Shown here: in pieces, positions 45,949 to 57,400 of the stretch
Layout: every line of letters starts with the position of its first letter
How positions within the stretch are numbered: position 1 is the first letter of the stretch
NCBI GenBank assembly: GCA_001455915.2
Contig: LNDK02000032.1
Coordinates: forward strand, 64,271 to 128,270
Reading direction: 5' to 3'
DNA: 64,000 nucleotides
From: Samsoniella hepiali
Lineage: Eukaryota; Ascomycota; Sordariomycetes; Hypocreales; Cordycipitaceae
Notes under the pieces: model-generated
Seen by the model: only the letters and a program-made list of their open reading frames with translations
What the model was told of the DNA's origin: nothing
Databases searched by the model: none
Position numbers and translations under genes: made by a program

Positions 45949-48061
45949 ATGTATTCACAACACCCCGGAATGGCTGCGCCTCAAAAACCCGAGACCTTCA
46001 TGCTGAGCACGGAGGCTCAGCAGGCACTACCTCATGATGCGCAAGTTGCTCTCCAGCAGGTTGACAACCGTACGTATCCTTGCGCACCGCGCTTGTCTCC
46101 TATCGCTGACATCCTCTCTAGTCAAGTACTTTCTCATTTCTGCCCCCGTCGACTGGCAACAAGACCAGTACATTCGCCGCTTCCTGCTCCCTACCGGCGA
46201 ATACGTCTCTTGCGTTCTCTGGAACACCCTCTTCCACATCTCCGGTACCGACATTGTCCGCTGCCTCTCCTTCAGATTCCAAGCTTTCGGCCGTCCCGTA
46301 AAGAACTCCAAAAAGTTCGAAGAGGGCATCTTTTCCGACCTCCGCAACCTCAAGTCCGGCACCGACGCCTCCCTCGAAGAGCCCAAGAGCCAGTTCCTCG
46401 ACTTTCTCTACAAGAACAACTGTATCCGTACGCAAAAGAAGCAAAAGGTCTTTTACTGGTACAGCGTTCCCCATGATCGCCTCTTCCTCGATGCTCTCGA
46501 GCGCGACCTCAAGAGGGAGAAGATGGGCCAGGAAGCCACCACTGTCGCTGTTAGCGAGCCTGCTCTCTCCTTCCAGTACGACTCGTCCCAGTCGCTCTAC
46601 GAGCAGTTGACCAAGACCCAGCAAGTCAACTCGTCGTCTTTCAATGCCCAGCAGTCTACCTACACACAGGGCCAGTCTGCTTCGCCCATCATCAAGGCAA
46701 TGGATGCCATGCCACCTCCCAACATGATGCACCAGGCTATGGGCCATATGTCCGATACCATGGACCCAATGAGCGCCTACGACGCCGTTGGCATGGCCCC
46801 CGTTGCTCCTCCCCAGGTCTCTGCCGTCAAGCGTGAGCCAGACTTTACTCGTGTTCAGTACAACCAAAACGGCATTCCCGTCCATGGTGGCCACCAGCGC
46901 CATGCTTCCATGCCCGCCTACGGCCTTGAGTACTCCCCTGCCCCCTCCTTTGTATCTTCGCAGTACGACGATTACGGCAACCGCGGTCTGTCCTTTGAGC
47001 CTATCACGCCTCCTCAGCAGGCTCTTGGCGTCTCTGCTGAGCCTGCCTACATTGCCAACGAGGAGACTGGCCTCTACTCGGCCATCCCTGACCATCTCTC
47101 TGGCATGAACGGTCTGAATGGCATGGTTCAGCTGCCTCCTTCGACCATGGCCGGCCATCAGTTCAACCGCGGCTACGGGAGCAACAATGTCTACTCTGTC
47201 ATCGAAGGCTCGCCCACGTACAAGCAGAGACGACGCCGCTCCTCGATTCCTCCCGGCATGTCCGCCATTGCTCCCCCTCCTTCGTCAAACCCCAACGCGC
47301 CTCACAGACCTTCCGACCTCCGCCGATCTGTCTCAGTCTCCGTCGGCCCCGTTGCCGAAGGCGACGAGTCCGAGGATAACTCTCCTCCCGGTCTTTCTTT
47401 CGGTGGTGGCATGCACATGCACAAGCAAAAGCCCCTCGATGACATGTCGAGACACGGTACCCCACTCTCGACCGTCGAGTCCAACTCCGGTCTCAACCCT
47501 CTTGCTCTTCAGCAGAGCTTTGGAAGCGACGACATGTCGGGCAACGGCTCCTTCCACGAGCACCGCCGAGCCATCTCTGGCCCTGCTGGTGTCATTCGCC
47601 GTGCTCGCTCCGCCACTGTCATGGAACTCGCCCCCTACCCCCACAAGTCACACTCTTGCCCAATTCCCACTTGCGGTCGCCTCTTCAAGCGTTTAGAGCA
47701 CCTCAAGCGACACGTCCGCACGCACACCCAAGAGAAGCCCTATGTCTGCCCCCAGTGCAACAAGGCCTTTTCTCGCTCAGACAACCTGGCACAGCACAAG
47801 CGCACACACAGCCGTGAAGATGGCGCAGAAGGCTCCCTCAACCTCTCTGCCGAAGAGGAAGAGGAGTACTCTGGTGAGGAGCCCCTGGGCTCCCTTGAAG
47901 AGGCCTCTCCCTCCTCGGAGATGGCGTACATCACCGGTTCTTTGAGTGGCGAGGTCCACCAGAACGGCATGGCTCCCCCTTCTTCCATGCCCAACTCGTC
48001 GTTCAACAGCCTGCAAACGCTGAGTATGCCCATGACGCTTAGCCAGCCGTCAATGATTTAA
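45949..48061 (+). CDS. STE12: STE12 transcription factor (STE domain plus two C2H2 fingers)
   Basis: Two exons, 45949-46069 and 46122-48061, give 686 residues. A short N-terminus (MYSQHPGMAAPQKPETFML) is followed by the STE homeodomain-like region, about residues 41-150 (LISAPVDWQQDQYIRRFLLP, then SGTDIVRCLSFRFQAFGRPV, then NNCIRTQKKQKVFYWYSVPH). Two C2H2 fingers lie near 550-605: C-x4-C-x12-H-x3-H and C-x2-C-x12-H-x3-H, the C-terminal pair typical of filamentous ascomycete Ste12. It is the nuclear target of the Fus3/Kss1-type MAPK, controlling mating, hyphal fusion and, in pathogens, host penetration. The long ATG-free leader and 14.5 kb of gene-free upstream DNA suggest elaborate control. 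I see no intron in the finger region, where some species splice alternatively. Confidence 0.98.
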
Positions 48062-48649
48062 CAACGCCCACATCTTTTTTCACTTGAACGTTTTCGCTTC
48101 GCTATTTCAAGCGGCTATGAAGTAACGACTCACCTTCATTTGCTTGCTTTACACGTCACTTGCACATTTTCCTTATATTATTCTATTTTTGTTTATTTTG
48201 CTTCAATCTGCACTTTTTTTGCTCTACATGTTTAAGTGGGAGGCCTTTTTTTATTTTTATTTTGAAAAAGATGTCGGCGGCTGATAGACAAAGACCTTGC
48301 TTGGGAGACACTACCATCTGTACAGTACGCCTCGAAGAAGGGAGGCTCATTTGGATGCGGTCACGGCAAGACCACAAGGCGCATTGTACATATATGTTTG
48401 CTTATTTTAAGTTGGCGATGTGGGAATCTAGGGGATAGCATTATGCTGAAAAGCCTTGTACAGGGCTGTAATTGAAAAATGCAAAATATATATCCATACC
48501 TAGTCTTTTACCCAGAGAAGCACACTGCGATAAAACGAAATATATATATGTGTATCCCAGCCTCTAAATCAGTGAAACCGTTGCGCCTGTTGTATATGCA
48601 TTCAAATCTTGGCCAATATTTAGCCCCAGATCTGTCTCTCTCTCCCTAT
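48062..48649. other. convergent intergenic region between STE12 and FAF1
   Basis: 588 bp of T/A-rich 3' flanking sequence for two convergent genes. Nothing else is recognised. Confidence 0.5.
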
Positions 48650-49586
48650 CTATCGTCGACCACCCCGACCACCCCGTCCCCGTCTGCCGAATGTATCTCT
48701 GCTGCCCTCAATCTTTCTCACGTCACTCTCGCTGATCCGCAGTTCCGCACCCCTCATCCGTCCAATCCCCGGTCCATTGACGCCATTCTCCTGCCTCGAC
48801 CGCCCACTACTACTCTTCTTCTTCTTGTTCCCGCCCCCCTGCGCGCTCCTCTCCAGGATGACGCCATTCTCCTTGGCCTCGCGCCGGCGCCTGCTCTCGC
48901 GCGCGCCGGCGGCGGCGACGATGCCCTTGCGCATGTGCATCGGCATGCGGTCCTGCGTGAGCACGGAGCCCTTGGAGCCGAGCGCCTGCAGGCGCAGGTC
49001 GGTAGCTTTTTGGCGCGTGCGGCCCGCGGCAAAGGCTTTCGGTTCGGCGGCGGTGCCGTGCACGACGGACGAGGCAAAGACGGAGGCGGAGGCGGCGTTG
49101 TTGTGCGACGGCGTGAGGAGGTGCGACTCGGCGAGGAGGCGCCGCAGCTCGAGGTCTTGCGCGAGCAGCGAGGGCGCGTCTTCGGGGAGCGCCTTGGCGG
49201 GCTTGGTGGAGGGCGCGTCGGAGACGGAGGGAGGGGGGGCGGTGTGGTCGATGACTTTGGAGGACTAGATTGGAGAGATTAGCGATGTGGTTCTTTTTTG
49301 GGGTAGAGGGTCCTGGTGCGGCATACCATGAATGCTTTGAGTTCCTTCTTGCTCATCTGGGGCTCTTTGGGTATTTGTGGTATCGAGTGATCAATGACCT
49401 CGACAGCCGTCACCTCATTCTGATCCAAAACCAAATCGTCCTCGTTGTCGTCGTCTTCTTCGTCGTCTTCGCCGGAGAAGCCACCCCACTCGTCCTCGTC
49501 GCTGCCATCCTCATCCTCTTCCCCGTCGCCGTTGAGGTCCGAGTCGACCGCGTCGTCGTCGTCCTGCTCGCGCTGCGCCCGCGCCG

Positions 49587-49619
<33 letters not shown>

Positions 49620-49740
49620 GCGGCTCAAACTGGGCCTCAAAGTGGCGTCGGAAGATTGCTTCGGCGTCGAGCTCCGAGACGCTCCCGCCGCTGGGGGGGG
49701 CTTCGCCGTCGCGCGATTTGCGCTTGCCGAGAATAGCCAT
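48650..49740 (-). CDS. FAF1: FAF1-like pre-rRNA processing protein
   Basis: Two exons, 49740-49327 and 49264-48650, give 342 residues; yeast Faf1 has 346. The N-terminus MAILGKRKS is followed by a long acidic Asp/Glu-rich region encoded by TCCTCG-type repeats on the plus strand. The middle carries LLAQDLELRRLLAESHLL, then a basic helix (MRKGIVAAAGARESRRRREA). The C-terminus has GAELRISESDVRKIEG followed by an Arg/Gly-rich tail, resembling the Faf1 end. In yeast the protein acts in the nucleolus on 18S rRNA maturation. The intron (49326-49265) is GT-AG. Identity rests on length, layout and the C-terminal motif, so it is less certain than its neighbours. Confidence 0.78.
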
Positions 49741-50376
49741 GGCCAAACGGAAGTTGGGGGGCACGACGTGTATATATGTGTGTGTGTGTTGAGTGGGAAC
49801 GAATGGTCCTCGGCGGGTGTTGCGACCGAGCTCTGGTGGTGGAAACTTTTTTTTTTAATGGCCGTCTATCGATAGCGTCAACCGTTGGCACACCCCCACC
49901 AGGAGCTACCTACCTACCTATGCTTAGACATGGTCGCTTCAATTAAAGGTAATTATAAATTATTCATCATTATAGTACTCGTTCAAAATGTCCTTTAATT
50001 GTGCGTTTGATTATTTTCAATTGCCTAGACTTGTGTTTTGTAGTTGTGGTGGTTGATACGTGTAGTCCATCGGGCACAGCGCTCCTCCACCATCCGTGAT
50101 GCTGTGGTCCGTATTGAGGCAGCAGGTTTCTGCTATGCCCAACTTTCGAGGCTAGCACCCAGCAGACTTTAAAAATATATGCCCTTTGCGCTGGAATTGT
50201 GTGCCCTTGGCGTACTTGCCCCGCGTCCTGGCGCGTAATAGTAGCCGTATGCGTAGGCATTGGCATAATACACCTCCTGGGCGACCCGGCGTTAAACCTG
50301 ACCAAAAGGCAGGATAGTTTTTTGTGGGATGCCTGATAGGAAACTCTTCTTAAAGAGCCTCTCCCAAGCCCGGCCT
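49741..50376. other. intergenic: FAF1 promoter and SWC5 3' flank
   Basis: 636 bp between tandem minus-strand genes. A CTAC tetranucleotide run lies at about 49908-49921. No gene is seen. Confidence 0.5.
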
Positions 50377-51394
50377 TCACGTCCGTCCGGCCATGCGTGC
50401 CTTCCGCGAGTCCTCGTCGCGCACCGCCTGGCTGCGCGCCAAAAAGTCCTGCCGCGCCGCGTACGAGTGCTTCGACTTGCCCGCGAGCGCCAGCTCGTCC
50501 TGTATGCCCTCCTTGTCGACGTAGCCCGCCCAATCCATACGGCTCTTCTCCACCGTGGTGAGCTTCTTGGCCTGCAGCTCCTGCGCGGCCTGCAGCCGCG
50601 CCGCCAGGCCCAGGTTGAGGTCGAGCCGGCGCGCGCCGCTCGCGTCAATGATCAAGGGCTCAAATGCGGAGCGGAAGGCTTTCCGTGTCGCACGCTTCGG
50701 TGGCGATGCGGCGGCGGCGGCGGCTGCTGCTGCTTGCCCTTCTTCAGAGGCGAGATATAGCTTGGCTTCGGCAGAGTCGCGCGCCACCGTCTTCTCCTCG
50801 GTGTGCACCTTGCCGGCAAAGTTGTAGGTGCGCTTGATTTTGATCATTTCGGGGGGTTCGGCTTGCTTTTCGGCTTCTCGGGCGGGTTCTGCTTGTTTGA
50901 TCTCGACATCGTTGGATTCTTTGGCTGTCTCTGGGTTGGGAGTTTGGCCGGAAAGCATTTGCTTCCAGATGGCATCGACATCGACCGTCACTGGATCTGT
51001 ATTTGCTGCGTATTTTCGCTCTTGCTTCCTATTGTCGTGTGAGCAGGTATTCTTCATGCATGCAAAAAATTCCTTACTCGGCTGCCCTTTGCGCTCGAGT
51101 CTTGATCAGTCCACCCTCGCCGCCATCGTCATCAGCGTCCTTGGACTTCTTTAACTTCTTTTTGCCTTTGGTGATAATGGCCTCGTCGCCTGAGTTTTCG
51201 TAGACGACATCATCGTCTGTAGTTGCGGCTGCTCCAGTCGTATCTTTACTTGGCTTCTTTCGCTTTCGCCCCTCCTCGCCGTTCTCGTCCTCATCGTCAG
51301 AGGATACTATATTAGGTTCGCCATCGGGCGCAAAGTCCGAGTCGTTGGCCGAGTCGTACTGTTCGTCCTCGTCCGTAAGGGGATCGGCAGCCAT
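50377..51394 (-). CDS. SWC5: SWC5, BCNT-domain subunit of the SWR1 complex
   Basis: Two exons, 51394-51078 and 51028-50377, give 322 residues. The N-terminus is acidic (DEDEQYDSANDSDFAPDGEP), as expected for the histone-binding DEF/Y region. The C-terminal BCNT domain shows KKLTTVEKSRMDWAGYVDKE, then GIQDELALAGKSKHSYAARQ, then DFLARSQ. The 49-bp GT-AG intron splits a Glu codon. In yeast Swc5 stimulates the SWR1 ATPase that exchanges H2A for H2A.Z. The gene is divergent from the WDR70 homologue across 293 bp. Confidence 0.93.
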
Positions 51395-51687
51395 GTTGAG
51401 TCACGACAAATGACTGCTAGATGTATGCCGGCTGGTGCAATATGGCAACAGACTGCTTCGGTCGCGAGTCGGGTGAGGGTTGCGAGTTCGAGGTTGCGTT
51501 TAGCTCAGAACCCAAGGTAGGCAGCTTCCCGGGTTCCACCCAAATGGGTGCATTCCAGGCTAATGGTGCCTGGTCCAGGCCGCCAGCACGACACATCCAG
51601 CCACTCCATCTCTTTCACAAATTCTCGGCAGCTCCCCTCTTCTTTTTCTCTCTATCACCTGCACTTATTTTTGTCGCCGCAGCCACG
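51395..51687. promoter_or_regulatory. bidirectional promoter of SWC5 and the WDR70 homologue
   Basis: 293 bp separate two head-to-head start codons. The right half is CT-rich before the WDR70 ATG. A frame open through it in WDR70 phase is probably non-coding, because the family N-terminus begins at MSSDDDYE. Confidence 0.6.
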
Positions 51688-53403
51688 ATGTCGAGCGACG
51701 ACGATTACGAGGTCGAGGGCCCGGAATTGGCAGCGGATGACCCCATGCGAGCATTTCTGCCAAAGGCTTTTGGCAAGAAGGATAAGGCAGCAAATATTGC
51801 AGCGCAGATCGACAACAGCCGCAGGGTGGTGCAGGAAAAGCCTACAGGACCCCAACGGGAAACGAAAAGGGGAGGCACTTCAAGTTCGGACGACGGCGAC
51901 GGCGACAGCGACAGCGACGACGATTCTGACGATGATCCAGTTTCCCATGAGATGGTGATCCCAACAGCCAGCCGTACCGTCACCACGGTGTCTCTTGATC
52001 CCTCTGGGGGTCGGCTGGCTACAGGGTCTACCGATTGCAGTGTGAAGCTCCACGACTTTTCGTCCATGACACCGACAACAATTCGTGCTTTCCGAACTAT
52101 AGACCCATATGAAGCAAAGGCTGCGGACAATGCAGAGTCGCACCCAATTCACCACATTGAATTCAACCCGCAAGCTGGGAATGTTCTGCTTTGCATTTCT
52201 GCGCACCCGCAAGCCAAATTACTCTCTCGCGATGGTGATGTTCTGACCACATTCATTAAGGGAGACATGTATATGCGAGATATGCACAATACAAAGGGTC
52301 ATATTTCGGAAATTACAGGCGGAACATGGCATCCTACAGATAAGAATCAATTCGTCACAGCGGGTACAGATAGTACCCTGCGTATTTGGGACCTCAACAA
52401 CAAGCGTTCGCAGAAGGAAGTCGTCGTGTTCAAATCAAAGACAACGGGCTCGGCTGGACGGTCGAAAATGACCGCAGTTGCGTGGGGAACGCCAGCACAA
52501 GGTGGCAACAACGTGCTTATCGGAGCTGCTTTGGACGGAACGCTGGTGATGTATGGCGGCAATGGACCATACTCAAGACCAGCTGGAGAAATTTTGGAGG
52601 CGCACAAACCGCAGACATGGACATCAGGCATCGATATCTCCGGCGACGGTCGCATGGTTGTCACACGGGGAGGAGACGATTTGATCAAATTGTGGGATAC
52701 GAGAAAATTCACCAAGCCTCTGGTAACGGTATCTCATCCTTCTACGTCGAATGCTCACCCGACGAGCAATATCCGCTATGCGCCCAATTCTACGAGCATC
52801 ATCACAGGCTCCGCCACTGGACACCTACATATTCTGAACCCCGGAAATCTACAACCGGAACATGTCACACCTATTACGCCTGGCTCGGCTCTTATTGTTG
52901 TGGATTGGCATCCCAAGATTAACCAGATTGTTACAGGGTCTGCGAATGCGGAGACGCATGTACTCTATAACCCAGACAAGTCGACAAGAGGGGCAGTGGA
53001 AGTCATGTCACGCGCCCCGAAGAAGCGACATATTGATGACAACTCTGCATTTACTACAGACCAGTCGATGGGCATGTCGGGCGACTCTATTGTTACACCC
53101 GGCGCGATGCCAAGGAAGACGGGCACGACCGGTGGCAGCTCCAAGGACCCACGCCGCCCACACGTCCCGCAGCAGACACCTTTCCAGCGCAGCAACCCCG
53201 ACGAGAAGCATGTCGCGGAGAGCATCCCGCTTGCGCGCATGCTTCACGAAGACCCTCGCGAAGCTCTGTTGAAGTATGCTGACAAGGCCAAGAGTGACCC
53301 GATGTTTACCAAGGCATGGAGCAAGACGCAGCCGGAGACGCAGTATGCGAATATCAGCGATGATGAAAACGACAGCCGTGATAAGAAGCGGGCCAAGAGG
53401 TGA
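51688..53403 (+). CDS. WDR70/gastrulation-defective-like WD-repeat protein
   Basis: An intronless frame of 571 residues starts at the ATG in MSSDDDYEVEGPELAADDPM. The N-terminus is acidic and Lys-rich, with FLPKAFGKKDK typical of the family. WD repeats follow (VTTVSLDPSGGRLATGSTDC, then QFVTAGTDSTLRIWDLNNKR, then VTRGGDDLIKLWDTRKFTKP). The C-terminal tail contains DPRRPHVPQQTPFQRSNPDE and a basic end (KKRAKR). In S. pombe and human, WDR70 works with a DDB1-CUL4 ligase to promote H2B ubiquitination at DNA breaks. The open frame extends upstream to 51421 but the extra residues have no family character. Confidence 0.93.
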   Translation: MSSDDDYEVEGPELAADDPMRAFLPKAFGKKDKAANIAAQIDNSRRVVQEKPTGPQRETKRGGTSSSDDGDGDSDSDDDSDDDPVSHEMVIPTASRTVTTVSLDPSGGRLATGSTDCSVKLHDFSSMTPTTIRAFRTIDPYEAKAADNAESHPIHHIEFNPQAGNVLLCISAHPQAKLLSRDGDVLTTFIKGDMYMRDMHNTKGHISEITGGTWHPTDKNQFVTAGTDSTLRIWDLNNKRSQKEVVVFKSKTTGSAGRSKMTAVAWGTPAQGGNNVLIGAALDGTLVMYGGNGPYSRPAGEILEAHKPQTWTSGIDISGDGRMVVTRGGDDLIKLWDTRKFTKPLVTVSHPSTSNAHPTSNIRYAPNSTSIITGSATGHLHILNPGNLQPEHVTPITPGSALIVVDWHPKINQIVTGSANAETHVLYNPDKSTRGAVEVMSRAPKKRHIDDNSAFTTDQSMGMSGDSIVTPGAMPRKTGTTGGSSKDPRRPHVPQQTPFQRSNPDEKHVAESIPLARMLHEDPREALLKYADKAKSDPMFTKAWSKTQPETQYANISDDENDSRDKKRAKR

Positions 53404-54412
53404 AGATGAAGCGGGATCAAGGTATACCCAAAAGTCGTGGCGGCGCTGACATGACTGAGTCGGGGACTAGTGCGTCACTGCGAGGCTCTGATGTTGTGTA
53501 GCGCCACGGACGTGTAACAAGACGAGGATTAATGCTGCGCACTACAGCCCATCTGTATGTAAGATCGATCGCATCGCTGCTCCGGCCGACTAAAGACGGC
53601 ACGGCGCCCGTTGTTATCCACCCAGATGGCTCAGATGGCAGCTCGAAGGAACCAGTACGGCGTCCATGCTCTGAAGCGACAGCACGCCATAGTGGATCAC
53701 GTGGCAGCAGATAGACCAGCTTACCTAATGCAACCGTTCTCCCTTGAGCGCCTCGGCAGCCTGAGGCTAAAAAGGCGTGGCCGTCGCACAGGCGCAGGCA
53801 GGATTCGGCCTGCGCAGGGGCCCGTGCTGAAAAATACCGTGGCTAGCGGCTGCACGAGGCACCAGCCATCACGCCCCAACTCTGTGTCCTGTGTCTTCAC
53901 CACCTCCCCATCATCAACCAGCGAGCGCGCGCATCCCAAAAATCGCCAGGTCCGTCGCAAACCATCGGCGTCCATCTCAAAATTCCCGGCTCCGTCGTGT
54001 TTCACGCGATTTACACGCCGCCCGCACCCGTGGCACCGTCCCCGACGCGCCCCCTCGCCATTTTCACACTTTTCTTCCTTCCCTTTGCTTCCCCAATCCC
54101 CCTTTGCTCGACGTTTTCGTTCAGCACGCCACGCGGTAGCCCAGCATCAAAAGCCGGAGCTCCAGCATCCCTGCCGCGCCCAACTCTTCACACTCCCTTC
54201 CACGCACCCTCTGCAACGTGGCATTCGCCTCTAGAAATTCCCTCGCCGCCGCGCCCAGCGCATCCCGCATTGTCCCTGACGCGTGGTTTGCCCTTCCCTT
54301 GGGTTTTTTTCTTAGCCCTTGGCAGCGCCCGCTCGCTACCGCGACGCCCACGCATCTCGCCTCGCGACTCTGCCTTTGCGACACGAGCCACCACGCCTCC
54401 GCCCACCTCGAT
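53404..54412. other. intergenic: WDR70 3' flank and STH1 leader
   Basis: From 53731 to 54412 (682 nt) there is no ATG on the sense strand, suggesting a long, clean STH1 leader. Pyrimidine-rich runs lie at 54060-54110. No gene is seen. Confidence 0.55.
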
Positions 54413-54427
54413 ATGCTACAGCTATAG
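54413..54427 (+). promoter_or_regulatory. minimal uORF (MLQL-stop) upstream of STH1
   Basis: This is the only ATG in about 760 nt of presumed leader. It opens a four-codon frame ending in TAG, 65 nt before the STH1 ATG. A tiny uORF of this kind could permit reinitiation; translation is unproven. Confidence 0.45.
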
Positions 54428-54492
54428 CAGCGCAATTTATTAGCATCCTTTACAGGTCATAACACACGCGCGTCTTTGCTCTCCCCGCAACC

Positions 54493-57400
54493 ATGGCGTC
54501 TGTGCAAACACCTCCTGGTGTCCAGCACCAAGGGGGCCCTATGCCTGCCGGCGCAACCAAGCAGCAGGCCGAAGAAGTCTTCCGAGTATGCTCCCCAACG
54601 CGTTTTGCGTCGTGCTCACCCCGCAGAACGTTGCTACAGCTCCAATTGGCTCATGGCTAACCGTGTATGCAGAAACTTAAACAGATGAGGGAGCAGGGCG
54701 TTCCCAGTTCCGATCCCGAATATATCAAAGGACACCAGTTCCTTGCAAGCTTCCAACAACAACATAATATGCGACGCACTCACCAGCAGCAGATGCAGCA
54801 GCAGCAGCAGATGCAAGGCATGCCAAACGGTGCTGCCAACGGTGCCCAGGCTCAGCGCTCCCAGCAAGGGACGCCGCAGCCCGGACAACCTGGGCCCAAT
54901 GCCCAGGGTGCTGCTGCTGCCCCGGCTCAGAACTCTGTGGCCACGCCGACTGTTGGCGTGTCACCAGCTGCCGGTGCCTCGAATATTTTCAGTCAGCAGC
55001 AGCTTGCCCTCCTCAGACAGCAAATCCACGCGTTCAAGCTGCTAGGCAAGAACGCTGGCGTTTCCATGCAGCTTCAGCAAGCCATCTTCAACCAGCGTTT
55101 GCGCCGACAGGCCACCATGGCTGATTCCCCAGTGTCTACACCTATCAAGGGCCCTGCTGTTGATGGAAGCAAGGACGCACCCAATGGTGGTGATGTCGCC
55201 GTCGAAGATGAGGCGAGCCAGCTGCCCAAACAGCACATTTATAAGTCCATCAAGTCTCCGTATGGCGCTCACATGGTACGCCCATCCATCAACTACTTCG
55301 ACCACACGCAGCGCAAGAATCGTTGGTTCATCCCCGGCATCTTCCCCACCGGCATCGATGCCGAGCACCTACGATATGAGAAAGAGGTTGTTGTATTCAA
55401 CCGCATGAGCCAGCGTTATGCAGAGCTCAAGAACATACCCGCCAACATTGCCCACATTGATGTTACCGACGAGACCCTTGAGGTTCATGACGATATCAAG
55501 AGACGGGCTATCATCGAGATGAAGAAACTTGCTCTGTATTCTAAACAGCGCGCACTTCGTGAGAAGGTTGGCCGTCAAATGCTGCACTATGACAACCTAG
55601 CCATGACGACAAACCGTTCCAACTACCGCCGCATGAAGAAGCAGAACGTTCGCGAGGCGCGCCTTACTGAGAAGCTGGAGAAGCAGCAGCGTGATGCTCG
55701 TGAGAACCGCGAGAAGAAGAAGCACTCTGACTTCTTGCGTGCCGTTTACAACCGCCGCGCCGAGATTCACGAAACCGCCAACGCCCAGCGTACAAAATTC
55801 CACAAGCTCAGCCGTCTCATGTACTCTCAGCACTTCAACATCGAGAAGGAAGAACAGAAGCGCGTCGAGCGTACCGCCAAGCAGCGTCTGCAGGCTCTCA
55901 AGGCCAACGACGAAGAGGCGTATCTCAAACTGCTCGACCAGGCCAAGGATACCCGTATCACACACTTGCTGCGCCAGACCGACGGCTTCTTGCACCAGCT
56001 TGCGTCGTCCGTGAAGGCACAGCAAAGGCAGGCTGCCGAGCGTTACGGCGACGGTACCGAGAGCTTTGCACCCGAAGAATCCGAATCCGAGCCTGACGAG
56101 GAAGATGAAGAGACTGGCGGCAGGAAGATTGACTACTATGCTGTTGCCCACAAAGTCCGTGAAGAAGTTACTGAGCAGGCCAACATGCTGGTTGGTGGCA
56201 GGCTCAAGGAGTACCAGGTCAAGGGTCTTCAGTGGATGATTTCGCTATACAACAACAACCTCAACGGTATCCTCGCAGACGAAATGGGTCTCGGAAAGAC
56301 TATTCAGACCATCAGTTTGATTACGTATCTCATTGAGCGCAAACAGCAGACCGGGCCATATCTCGTCATCGTCCCTCTGAGTACCCTTACGAACTGGAAC
56401 CTCGAGTTCGAGAAGTGGGCACCTAGCATCAGCCGCATTGTCTACAAAGGTCCCCCCAATACTCGTAAGCTGCAACAGGAGAAGATTCGCCAGGGGCGAT
56501 TCCAGGTGCTCCTGACTACATACGAATACATTATCAAGGACAGACCGGTCTTGAGCAAGATCAAGTGGTTCCACATGATCATCGATGAAGGCCATCGCAT
56601 GAAGAACAGCAACTCCAAGCTCAGTGCAACCATTCAGCAGTACTACAACACCCGTTTCCGCCTCATTCTTACCGGTACCCCGCTGCAGAACAACCTGTCC
56701 GAACTGTGGGCTATGCTCAACTTTGTCTTGCCCAACATTTTTAAATCTGCTACGACGTTCGATGAATGGTTCAACACTCCGTTTGCCAATACTGGTGGTC
56801 AAGACAAGATTGAGCTTACAGAAGAAGAGCAGATTCTGGTCATTCGTCGCCTACACAAGGTTCTGCGACCATTCCTTCTGCGTCGTCTCAAGAAGGATGT
56901 CGAAAAGGATCTTCCTGACAAGACCGAAAAGGTCATCAAGTGCAAGTTCTCCGCCCTTCAATCCAAGCTGTACAAGCAAATGGTTACCCACAACAAGATT
57001 GCCGTCAGCGATGGCAAGAATGGCAAGGCCGGCGCCCGTGGTCTCAGCAACATGATTATGCAGCTGCGCAAGCTTTGCAACCATCCCTTCGTTTTCGGCG
57101 AAGTTGAGAATGTCATGAACCCCTTGAGCATCAGCAATGACATGCTGTGGCGAACGGCCGGCAAGTTTGAGCTTTTGGACCGAGTCTTGCCAAAGTATCA
57201 TGCAACCGGCCATCGCGTGCTCATGTTCTTCCAGATGACGGCCATTATGGATATCATGGAAGACTACCTCCGCTACCGTCGCATGGAGTATCTCCGCCTC
57301 GACGGTACTACCAAGTCTGACGAGCGTTCGGATCTCCTGCGCGAATTCAACGCCCCCAATTCCAAATACTTCATGTTCCTGCTTTCCACCCGTGCCGGTG

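Noticed and set aside
51421..51687. N-terminal extension of the WDR70 frame
   Set aside because: The extra 89 codons overlap the shared promoter, have no family character, and the canonical acidic N-terminus begins at 51688.
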